Of a stretch of DNA of 64,000 bases, positions 46,201 through 58,769 are shown piece by piece. The stretch is from positions 13,152,501 to 13,216,500 of the forward strand of contig WPIO01000006.1 in NCBI GenBank assembly GCA_009760855.2. Direction: 5' to 3'. A program made the translations under genes and the position numbers. The notes beneath the pieces are model-generated. The model made no database searches. It saw only the letters and a program-made list of their open reading frames with translations, and was not told the DNA's origin. This DNA comes from Cristatella mucedo (Eukaryota; Bryozoa; Phylactolaemata; Cristatellidae). Every line of letters starts with the position of its first letter. Within the stretch, counting starts at the first letter, position 1.

Positions 46201-49200
46201 GCGCAAGCCGCCGCCGGTCACGCCAGCTGCCGCTCGGTAGAGAGCCACGAGAGCCTCGCGCGGTCGCGCGTGCGCAAACGGCGCACACTAGTCGAAGAAA
46301 ATGTGCACGCGTGTGCGTATGGGACCGGGCACAGGAGCAGTCTGCCGGTGCCAGTGTGGTGATCCGCTTCGACGCAAGTGCTTGTGCACATTGCGGAGCG
46401 ACCAACGAGGATCTAGTATCCAGCGGGTGCTCTAATGAGGCCATTCTGACCCTTCGTCTCAGACGAAGGAAAGAACGAGGAAATAAAGGAGAGTGAGCGA
46501 GCACTTTTTCGCCTCGGCATTCTGCGAACCGCACAGCATGGCTCATCGCATGCACCCCCTGACGGCATGCCACGGCATGCCGAGGCAGATCGCCCAACAT
46601 TATCCGGCAATTACGTGCTGCTTGGGGAATGTGGCACGACGAAAGAAAGCAGAGACAGCAGGCTGCTTACCTAGGCAGCACAGCTAGACTGCTGTTGCAG
46701 GGCATCATCTCAAGGGTAACATCAGCAGCAGCACAAGTCAGCAAGCTAACCGCAGCTGTGCAGAGCATCCAGGCGGACACTTCCAAGGCAGGCAGCCCCA
46801 CTAAGCATGGCGACCAGTAGCAGCCTGGGGATCAGCTCACCCTGCATGTTCGAACTTCCAACGTGCAGGGCCACCACCAGACAACAGAGGCCTCACGTAT
46901 AAACGCTCGGTTAGTGCGGGCTATGGGTGAAAATCAGCAGGGGGGACTTTGGCTGCAACGTCAGACTAGGTCACTAGATCTCTGGTGGAGTGGGTAAGTG
47001 TAGCAATCATTCTAGTGCATCCTTCTGTATGGAATAACGAAAAGTATTGCAAGCATGCAAGTGCGTATGTGAGTGCAACGCAAGGCCAGTGGCAGACTCA
47101 GCAGAATGGCATAAAAACCGATGCACGTGACCCGGAGCACACCAACAGGGATACACCACTGCATTCCCCTGATGGAAAGACAACAAGCATAGCACATTTG
47201 CAAACTAAACTCACACGTCCTCTCTGGCAGTACTACTAGACAGCCTTATCGTCAGATTCGGTAGGTCCACCTGGCCTTGCAGATCGTTTATTGACCACAC
47301 CTAAATAGGCACACTGCATCTTAATTGGCTCACACTTGTGCATACTGTTTCCTAGTAAATGCAGACATGCTGGAGTGCAGAACAATCCCGCGGAAAGCGT
47401 GTGTACGTACGGACGTTGCATACCTTTGCTCGCCTTTTGTCGTGGTTGCGCTCGCTGAGCCGCGGTCCCACTGAGTGGCTCGAGTTCAAGACTGGGACAG
47501 TGCCGATCAGCACGATCGGCTGGTGCTGCCTAAAGCCTCCACACTGCCCAGTCCCTCTTCGGGTCAGTGTTCAGGAAGGGTGAAGGATGGGTGCAGGTAA
47601 TAATAATAATAATAATAACACGTTTGTTATTGCGCCTCCAGAGAACTCAATCTCTTTCTAGACACTTTACATCTGCTGCAAAGGAAGCATGATCGAATGG
47701 CTACAGTGGTAGCATGCTCGATGACAACAAGCATAACTTGATTAGAGGTGACGATGACAGGTCAGGATTGCAAATACGTTTAGCGGCAGCATGCACCGAG
47801 GTGGGTCGCAGAGCTGGCTAGCTGTGTGGGGTTCGCCCGAGCGCCGTGCTCACACGCACCTCGTCGGTGACTGTCGTGTCTTGGCTCCGAGCTCCGGCAG
47901 CCGTTCGGCGGGCCGACGCGGCCACCGGACCGAGCTCCGCCGGCACCTGCAACAATAGGGGTCAGGTCAGCGGCAGGTGGTGTCATTTGCCCAGGGCCGC
48001 CCCCTCGCACCAGCAGCCGAGCGGCAGGCAAAACCGTGCTCGATGTGGGCGGGTGGGTGGAAGGGGAGAACGCACGAGCGCTCAGCGAGCAGGAGGTGGG
48101 AAAGCGGTGGTGGCAGCGCCGGCACTCACCCGAACCGAGCTCGGCGGTGCAGCTGCCGTGGCTTCAGTAGAGGCGGCCTGCTGCTGCTGCAGCTGGCGGC
48201 GGCGCTGCTGCTGCCGCTGCCTAGCTCGCTCGCGCTCCTGCTCGGTCGCAGCAGCCGCTCGCTCGGCTATCTCCCTTGCGATTCTTTCATCGTTTTCCGT
48301 TCTGCAGCGAATCATTTGGGGATGCTCTAGCATGCTGGCCAACTTGCTCGGCTGAAGCCGAGCCGGTTTGCAGGCCAGCCGGGCGAAGCACAGACTTCCT
48401 GGCAGTGGCGAGAAGTCTATGTACCAGCAGAAAGGACACAAAGCGGTGCGCCCCGGTCGGAGCCACTACAATGGCTGCCATTGTGCCCAGAGCTGTGTCA
48501 CTCTGTCACAGGTTTGTCCAGCACACGCATCAAGCCGGCCACGCTGCAAATTGGCATTCGAGAGCACAGCGCAGCTCAGCTCAGCTCAGCGCAGCGCAGC
48601 ACAGCACAGCACAGCACAGCACAGCGCCAACTAACTACACATCGACAAGACACTGCCATGCATGCATGTGGGCTGTGTGCACACGACTCGGTGGGTGCAC
48701 CACATGGGTGTGTGTGCACCCGGGTGTCGTCAAAGCTCCGGTTTGCATTCGGCCCGGTACCGATCTGGCCGTGGCAGGTAAAAAGAAATTGAGAGAAAAA
48801 TCCTCGGTCGACCATTGCTTAGTTCTAGCAATGAAAAACAGGCCCAACATGGTGAGGGAGCGGGAGAGGGCGCCAGGCCAATGGTTCTCAACCTTCCTAA
48901 TGCCGCGACCCTTTCATACAGTTCCTCGTGTTGTGGCGACCCCCAACCATAAAATTTATTGTGTGCAAAATGTGGAAATGTGTTTTCCAATGGTCTTAGG
49001 CGACCCCTGTGAAATGGCGCTCGCTCGACCCCTAAAGGGGTCGCAACCCACTGGTTGAGAACCGGTGGGCTAGGCTGGATGACTATATATATAATTCATT
49101 TGTAAAGCGCCACAAGAGAACTTAATCTCTATTCAGGCGCTTCACATATGCCTCCGGGCTCGAGCCCACAACCTCAGCCAGACCTTGGTCGGGGGCGAGC

Positions 49201-51013
49201 ACCTTAACTGCTGGACCAAACCAGCTCGGCATTGGCAGTTCCAGTCTGGGTTGCAGGGTCATGGTGGTCGGGGTCAGGGTCGTCAAAGTGGCAGGGTATC
49301 AGTCAACAGCAGCTGCTCCTTCGACTGAGCTAGCAGCTCTGGGAAAAGCTAGCACAAGTAGAGGGGGGACTCGAAGCGGTGCTGTAAGCGAACGGCGCCC
49401 ACCGACCCTGCCCCCTTTGATTCTCGAAGAGCGGTTGGTACATCGCTGCCCAGCGATACCTGCCTGCGTGGAGCTGGCTGCCTGCCGATCAGTCGACCTC
49501 GTGCTCGAGCACGAGTTGACAGCCTAGGAACTGGTCAGCGTTCCTCTATAGGGAGAACAGGTGTAAAGGCTCAATTGGGTATGCTATGGACAAGCCGGCC
49601 ACGTGAGAACTACCAGGACTAGCTTGGATGAACTAATCAATGGTACAAGCAAGCAGCGGTCATGAAAAGAACACTCTTGAAAAGAACACACAACGGCGAG
49701 GCAAGGCCTCGTGGCAGAAAAATCTGAGCTGGCCAGTCAGCCTGGTCAGCTCAGCCTTCCCGGAAGGCGTGGCATGCTGGGAAAGTGCGACTGAAGGGCT
49801 GTGTGCAAAAATCTGGCATGTTTGACGATTTCCAGTGAGTATATGTCGAATTAGGAACTGCTTTGGAAATGAATACATCACGACCGCAAATTCGAGCGCA
49901 TGCATGAGGGTGTACGCATGACGGTGAGCGTGCGAAGCATTTGCAAACTTGCAGCACTGCCTAGTTCTTTATGATCATACAGACAGGCTCAACTCTACTG
50001 CCAGAAGTCGCCCTGGTAATAAGGAAATGAATGTATTCGCATAATCTTGACTCGCTGTTCATTGAATGGCATTTGAAGATTATTGAAGGTCGTGTCAATC
50101 ACATTTAACTACGGCAAAGTCCGAATTTTATAGAGAAGCAGTGAAATCACACATCATTTATCACGAACAGTTCCTTTATCGCCCATCTTAGGTGCTACCA
50201 AGCATGTATATTGCTTGTGGATCCCAATAGAGGTGTGGCAGAGCATTTCTCCCAGCACTTCGTAAGTGAGATACAATGGATTAAGGATTCCATCCTATCC
50301 CTGTCATCCCTGCTAGATTGCAACCCCTCTTTGCATCCTACTCTTCTCCTCTCACATCCTACATGCCTGTCTCTACTAAACTCGTCACTAAATCATATCC
50401 ATGCCTGACAAAATCCCTAATCCTCTAGGTCCTCTAGCGACTGTTCTCCTTATGAAGGGCCTCTCTGCCTGTACTTCCTGATCTACCAGCAGTATTTGTG
50501 ACAACTGACCACTAGATGCATGTGAGACCCCTCTCCACAGACCGAGGTAGCACAAGCATGCTGCTAAACTGGGTTCAGTCCATCCTGCAACCTCGGGTTT
50601 TCTAAAGAAAAGTGTGCAACCAACTGATCAATAAAGACTCCACATCCTACTCACAATACAGAACATTTTTTGGTAGCACTATGTAATAGCTTACCTCAAC
50701 ATTCGCTTCTGCAGACCCAAGTTCGACTCTCAGGAACAAACGGATAAAGATAGAAAGTAATGCTCCAATGCATCTCTTTTTCTATCCCTCTGTCTGTCTG
50801 CCTGTCTCTGTCTCTCTTGCTCTGTCTGTCTGTCTCTGTCCATTAGTCTGTCTGTCTCGATGTGAAGGCTTGTCTGCCTTTCTGTGTCCTTCTCTTCTGC
50901 CTGTCTGTTAGTCTCTGCTATAGGCTCATTCACTGACTACACACGAACATGCACAAGCACAGATGCTGTTTCTCTCAACTTTTTGTCAATGCTGCTGCCC
51001 CCCTCTCTTCCCT

Positions 51014-51107
<94 letters not shown>

Positions 51108-54100
51108 GTCATTTATTCGAATGGACACAGAGTCTGCAACAGAGCGCCATTGCAGCTGTGCAAAAACAGCTCAGCACTGAGGGGCGCCGGCACTGATCAC
51201 AGACAACCAACGGCTAGAGTATTGACTATCGACTACTCTCATCCAAGCGAGCTATACAAAGTCACGATTCGGAAGCATCGTTACTGACCACTAAAAAAGG
51301 TTAGTATCAGGACCAAGCTAACCAACAGGGATCGCCGGTGACGACAGTGGGAAAGACAGCAGTATCGAGGCTGTTGGCAACTGTGACAGACACTGCAGCA
51401 CACTCCCATAGTGTTGCAATAACATTCTTAGCCGAATCAAGTTTCTTGGACTGGACCTAATGCATGAGCTGGAAAGCCCCCTAACGGCCAAGTACGCACA
51501 CACAAAAAGAAGTCGCAAGGCCCTCCACTGGCCTCCACTCGTACTGCTGCCAGCTACACGATTGCTAGGTTAGCCTGCTGGCAGCCACGGTTGTGGGTGG
51601 GCTCGCAATCTGCTGTGCACACATCCGGCTATCGCAGCTTGCTTGCTTGAGCGCCACCCACCGGCGCTGTAGCTCATCAAGCTGCCGCTGTCGGACAACT
51701 GCCGCCTCCAGCTCCTCTCCGGTTTGTAGCTCTTTGGCCACCGGTATGTCACCACGCACAGTCTGCCGCGTCTGCCGATTCAGCCCGTAGTGCCGACGAA
51801 CTGCAACCGGAGCGATACGCAAAAAACACTGCTGCTAAACCCGGTGTTGCTTCGGGACATGGCAAGGGGTGCGGCACACTCTGGCTAAGTAAGCAAAAGA
51901 ACAAGCTGCTGATGTCATGCAGCCCTTTGAGTCTGCTTGACCGATATGCACACGCTAAAGCCTGGAACTCACTACCGAATCGCATCACGACATCCACCGA
52001 CTTGACCACATTTAAAAAGAAATTACAGAAGCACCTATTCAACGCAGGTATTTAGTCTGTCCCTGTGATTTGACCTTCATGTGCTTGTGCGTACTGACAC
52101 ACTGTGCATGCTGACCCTGTGCATGTCACCCCTAACCATGTTATTCTTGCTGTTCATTGAGCATGCTACCGCTGACCATTCGACCGTGTTTCTTTAACAG
52201 CAACTGTTAAGCGCCTAGAAAGAGATTGAGTTCTCTGAGGGTGCTTTATCGAGTGTATTATTATTACTACATAATAATAATGATAACAAAAATACTAGTA
52301 ATTTATTTGTATAGCACCCTCAGAGAATTCAATATCTTTCAAGGCACTTTCCATAAGCTGTAAAGGAAGCATGATCATACGGTTAGTGATAAATAGCATG
52401 CACAATGTCAACAAGGATAACATGGTTAAAATGGACAGGCCCACACACACGCAAACACGCGCACACACACACGCACACACACACGGGGCTGAAGTCAGCG
52501 CTGAGATGCGACCATTTTCATTTTTGTTGCACGGCAGCAGCTGATGACTATTGTAGTCAACCCATCAGAGCTCAAACGGCTCTCCCTCTCCCGGACATGA
52601 CAGATCAAAGCATTTTAAAACCAATATATAAAAATATACACCATTTGTATAGCACCCAAAAAGGACTGTATCTCTATTAAGGTGCTTTATATATGCCGCA
52701 CAGCTTGAGCATATGACCTCGGTCGTTAAAGGTGAGCACCTTAAACCTGAGCCAAACCAGGACAGCAATAAGCAACACAAGTAGCTTAGCCCTTTGAAAC
52801 TGCGCCCTTATAATTAGACCAGTCTCATATATTATACATACGCAGCACACTAGCTATTTTTAAATTGGAAAGAGCATGACGAGCCATAAAAATGAATAAT
52901 GTGCCAAATTCGCTGGGGGGGGCACTAATGAGAAAGATAGCAGTCCAAGCCTTCACTATTTAAGAAATTGGTAGACACTAGCGACCAGACAGTACATGGA
53001 ACAAGGGTCTAATTAATCATGCATCAGTTAGATCAATTTGTACTCCCAGCAGCCCAAGAACGTTTGAATAAAAAACTGTGGCAGAACAGTCACTTACTTG
53101 CTGAGCACATAGTACTTTTGAGGCGTTACAAACAAATTAAATAAAGATTAATCGTGCCCATGTCGGGAGCAAGAAAAGAACCCACGACATCGAAACTAGC
53201 AATGAGATACAAACAATGAGAGTCATTCAAGCTTAGCTATTTGGACACAAACATAGTAAATAAAAACCCATCTGAAATGCATCAGTAACAGTAAAGAAAA
53301 GCAATTGTTGAAGTAAAAAAAACTATGACACTGATAGCCATAGGTAGACTTTCTAGAAATAACAATCCTGGAAAAACAGCTTGCCGAGTATGTTGGACAC
53401 TGGACAAGTGAGGCAGCCGAGCCCGGTTTCAACTATAGTGAGAAACAGGACATATTTCTCTGCTTCACTGTCTCCATTCCTCTAACTCTCCCCCTCGCTT
53501 CTTCCTGCCCATTCATCATTCTAAGTATATCAAAAAGCTTACCGATTCAGACAAGAAGATATCCGGTTGTTAGTCGAACCAAAATACCTTTCAAAAGAAG
53601 GCTCTGTCCTAGGTTGGACAGTGAACTCAAAATCGACTAGCATCTAGAGAAACAGGGGACCGTCAGAACCAACAAATAACTGGACGTCAATATACTACTA
53701 CACAGTGGGGGCGCGCGACATATTCACACACCCCTACTACTGACTGTGTCTCGAGGCTAGTATTGGGTCACGACCATTCCGAATGATGGATCTGGATTGT
53801 CGACAGGGCTGAATATGCCTGCCTCCGGAAGGTAAGCTTTAATTTTTGACACACATTGTGTTCCAGGGACGCCTCCAAACTCCCTGAAAAAATGTAACTC
53901 ACTAGGAACAGATTGGGCGAACAATCTGACGCGGCACTACTTTCATGCAGTCACTCACTTATCACACTCAGATGCAACTTGCTGTGCTAGTTGCTCGGTT
54001 ACATGGACAGCACACCGACTTGGACGGCCCGAGCACAACACAGACATCTGGGCAATGTCAGCTAGGTCGCACAGCCGTGCACTTCTTACAGCACTTACAT

Positions 54101-57100
54101 CCATTACCAACCAGTGACATTGAGCTGTCCTTTTGTCTTCTTTGTAGCCTTGACCTTCATCCACTTTGGACCAGCTGTACCACCCCATTCATACAGCTGC
54201 AGCCTTAGCCTCCACCCAGAATCCAAGTTAATTACTGGCTGCCGGATATCGGTGCATGCACTCTTTGGCCTCATCACAATCAGTTGCCTGACCTCAACGT
54301 GCCGAGAGCCAGACCGATGGCATGATCTCCAGGAAACTGAACTGGGGAAGGCCTAACAGCAATTTGAAAAGTAGAACCCATGCGATACTATGAAATCCAG
54401 TAACTAAAGTCAGCTACTCCACACAGGTACCACGAAACATGTCAATAAAAATGGCAGCCAACTCAAATGTGGAATAGAAACCTGCTTGTAAGAGGACCCG
54501 AAGACCCAAAGGAGACAACTAGGCACAACAAATTACCACCTTGGAAACATTAAACATCCAACAAAAACACGGACCTGCAATTTTCGGCTACTGCCGACTA
54601 ATGGCTCTATCCACCGAGTTAGGCATGCTATTGGTTCTACCACTCCTACCGCTGCGTTTCACACCCCTTTCTACCTTCAGCAGCCATTACATCCTAGCGT
54701 GATTGAATTCCTGAGCTTCCCGTATATATGTAGAGGGTATATTTGAGTTGAGGGATTGTCGCGATGAGACTGCATGCACCTGTAGGTGTGAACAATGGTG
54801 AGCAAGACGTTTAGGGGGACGGCAGGATACGACATCCGATGAAGCATGGAGCCACAATAAAACAGGCACACCGGAACAAGCACAGGACGTATAAAGGGCC
54901 TCAGACGTAGACACTGCTACTAGAAAGCTGTCGGACCCGAGCAGCAGTCTCTGACGGTGGCACACGGCAGCTTCGGCTGCTCTGCCTCGAGGAGTAGGCA
55001 TGAGCACACATCACACGTTCAGCACGTGCCTGCTATGGAAATCATCAGTACAAGCTCAAGAGGCAACAACCAAGTGGCAATTTCCAAGGTACACGACGAC
55101 CGAGGGCAAGACCGAGTGTAGAATGATAGTTTGCTGTCCACAGGAATGATAATAATACTACTAATAATAATAATAACACATTTGATATAGCGCCCTCAGA
55201 GAACTCAAAACTCTTTCTAGGCACTTACAATTGCTGCAAAGGAAGTACGATTAAATGGTTAGTGGTAGCATGCTCAATGACAACAAGCATAACATGGCCA
55301 GGGGTGACATGCACACTGTCAGCATGCAAATATGGTTAGTGGTAGCACTGGCCTCGGGTACCAGAGGCAAACGCCTCCTGAAAACAAGATCGGAGCACTG
55401 CTGGAGCAAATTTTGAGTTGGGCCGAGAGCAGCTTGGTGCAGAGCACGCTACACAGGCTCGAGTACCGAGTCCGGCAGAGCAGACCAACGAGTTTGTGCA
55501 CGTGCTGCACCCACTGGCATGGGGAGCTAAAGGCTTACAACCGGCCAATGCAAAACCTCTACAAACCCGCTGACGGCTCAAAGCAGTATGCTAGCAACAG
55601 CATCAGTAGTGCACAGCTTCGACGGTACACGACCTTGGCCTTTTCACGACCTTCTCGAGAGAACACAATCAGCAAACTGCTTGTCTGTAAACATCTCATT
55701 CCCTCCACTAGGCAGAGGATTTTGAGTTTGAAAATTCAAAGGCTTGAAGAAAATCATCCAAGAGCAGGAAATAAAGTGTGGTGGTGTTTCGATTGCTGCT
55801 AGTCTACGTGAACGAGGCTTCCATACCATGCGCCTGCGATGCGCCCCTCCAAAAAGCATACCAAACCACCAGCCTGACTGCGGCTCTGACTGTGGCAGCC
55901 ACCGCCTAGAGCGCAGGCTGGCAGGCCGAGCCCAGAGGCCATCGAATTCGATCAGCAACAAGAGAATGTAATTTCCTCCCACACCCTCACCAGCGCCAGC
56001 TTCCCAGCTGGCTCCCAAAAAAGGCAGCATCATTACTCCTACTAAGCCTGGCCAGGTAGTCGCTGCTGCTGCTGCATTTAGGGGAAAGGAAGTGCGAAGC
56101 AAGTGCAGCGAAGGCAGCGCACGCTCAAGAGGAGGAGGCTAGTGGTGCAGCAGCCATTGGCTGCGAGTCTTCGGACTTGCTGCTGCTGCCACTCGAGGAC
56201 CTGCCTTGCAGAAGCAGCAGTTTGCCAAATGAAATTAGCAACGGAAGCTATGTTTATGCGCCGCCCCCACATAAACCAGGAATGCACCCAAACACGGGAA
56301 TGTGGGGCAAAACGTATAGCCTCTTCAGAACTCAGCAGGGGAGAAGCCTGGCGCCCACAACAACCTCCCCCACCCCAACCTTATAGTCGGTGAAGGCAAG
56401 GAAGATACGGTGGGTTCCTTGGCATGCCACTCTCCAATCTGTCGGTCCCGTTGGGTTAGCTGCTGCAAACTTTGCCAATCCAACTCAACACAAGTTGATC
56501 GAGTCAGCAGCCAAACAAAAGCCGGGTGGGTAGAAAGAGTAATAATGTACAGCATCCCCATCTGTAACTCAAACAGAGACTAAGTGGGTGCTATGCAGGA
56601 GAGCTGTCTATAGCTGTCTATAGTGAAAACATCAGCAGTCAAGAGAAAGAGAGAAGCAGGAGGCTGAGGCAGGAGGGCAGTCGAGAAAGTGAGCAGCTCA
56701 AGACGTCTGGAAAGGAAGTGCCACAGTCGGCAGCAGGAGAATAGATATCGTTGCATACAAACAGACGATCAGGTGCCCAGCCAAGAATTCTGTATTCTAC
56801 ACTCCCTTCTCCCTCTGAAACCCGAGCACTTAGCCACACAGGTAGGCTCACACCCAGTGAGCAATCCTCCATGGCAAATCGAGTGATACAATCAGGCAGA
56901 TTTACCCAAACAAACCTAATGATCCTGAGCTAGGAATCGTATAAAGAACCCGATGATCTGGCTCGTGGAAGCATTCAAGCACCGTTGTATGCTTGGGTAG
57001 CTGAAAAAAAGATGGGCAATAGGCCAAAGCCATTTGCGCCTGACCCACCAGCGAGAGGGAGAGGGAGAGAGAGAGGGAGAGAGAGAGGGAGAGAGAGAGG

Positions 57101-57166
57101 GAGAGAGAGAGGGGGAGGGGAGGGAGAGAGCAAGAGAAAGAGAGAGAGAGAGCACGAGAGAGAAAG

Positions 57167-57204
<38 letters not shown>

Positions 57205-58718
57205 GGAGACACCGACATGGCACCCAGAGGAAGCTGCCTTCACATCGGTGCAATAGCAGACAGGGATGAAGGGGGCTGGCAATCAGTGATTCGTGCAAGT
57301 GAAGAATAACGACCGAAATCCCGAATCCACCGAGCAGTCATTTGCCAGGGTGACAGCCACAAAGCAGCAGGAATGACAGTGCCAGCAACCAGCTAGAAAC
57401 CTCCCATGCCGAGGGGTGTGTGTGACAAAATGGCAAAGCAAAACAGAAGTGGTGGGTAAATAATACTGGGATGCTACTTCTCCTATGCTTGTTTGAGGTA
57501 CTACCGAACGCGGCAAGCACGCTATGCTTACGCAACTATGGCCTCACTACCAGGGCTCTCAAAATGACCATACTAGTGGCTGCTCAGTGACACGCTCAGC
57601 CCGGAAGGCAATCTCACTCCCCCCTCACCAGAAGTCTCACAGGAATACTGGCGCCATTGGCAAGTTCTCGAAGCCGGCACGACTCGCAGCCGGTGCTGCC
57701 ACTGCAAGGTAATACCAGTGCCGACACGTGCAAGGCATGGTGGGGGGCTGGTGAGGGGGGGGGGGTGATTGCAGCTCACAGCAAGCCGTAGTGGCGAATT
57801 TAGGAGGGCCTGAGATGATACTGCACGTGGCAGTGCAGCAGCCAGCACTACATGAGATCATCGGCTACCTGTCTGGGTTCTCTGAAGGCAGCTGCATCAA
57901 ATTACCAGCTTCAGCCTTCACCGGGCACAAGAAATCCCAATGCAACTCGCTGTATAAGCATACAGATCTGACCAGCTATCGCTAGCTGGCCGTAAGAGAG
58001 CAACCTGCTCGAATAGAGGCTATCCAGTGACTGCACCGATAGTGCTCACAGAGCGCTAACAATGTGCAGTCAGAATGTCCATTGTCTAACATTCCAGCCG
58101 GTTAACAGGTGGCACAGCGGCTGGATATTCGCTAACTCACTGCCTGTCAATTCGGCCTTTATTAAAGCCAGCTGTCATGAAATTCTTTCGGCTGAGATAA
58201 GCTCGGGCAGCGCTGGAAGAGCGAGCAGAGTAGAGAAATGGGAAAGAGGCGGCAGCGGCAATGAGCCGATCTCGAGTGCTTATGCAGCACTGCCACCCGG
58301 CATCCTGCAACTGAGGACCGACGTGTCAGCAAGAGAGCGGTGCCACAGCAAATGGAAGCGGCAGAGGCCAGTGGCCAGTAGCAGGAGCGCTAGGGCACGG
58401 CGGCGGCAAAGTTGGCAGGGCAGCGTGCTTGCAGTGCTGCTCCATGTGGGCACGCTTCTAGCCGGCGGCGGACGCGCACGGACGACCACTAACTGTGGTG
58501 CACGCGGGCCGGCAGCGGCGTACACGAGCACAAGCGTGAATTTGCTGAGCACTGGTCGCACGCTGGTGGATATGCATACTTGTAGCAACCGCTAGCACAC
58601 CAACATACTCACTTTCCTCTTGCTGCAGCTGGTTAGCAACCACCTCGTCTTCATAGACAAGCCACTTCTTCACAACTGAAAGCAAGCAACACTAGCCATA
58701 ATTGGCACGGACGGACAC

Positions 58719-58769
<51 letters not shown>

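Noticed and set aside
45443-46600. 385-codon minus-strand ORF as a single-exon gene
   Set aside because: Only 45494-46117 fits the CCDC50-like protein, bounded by acceptor and donor sites. The N-terminal part has no similarity, and the frame ends just after a donor.
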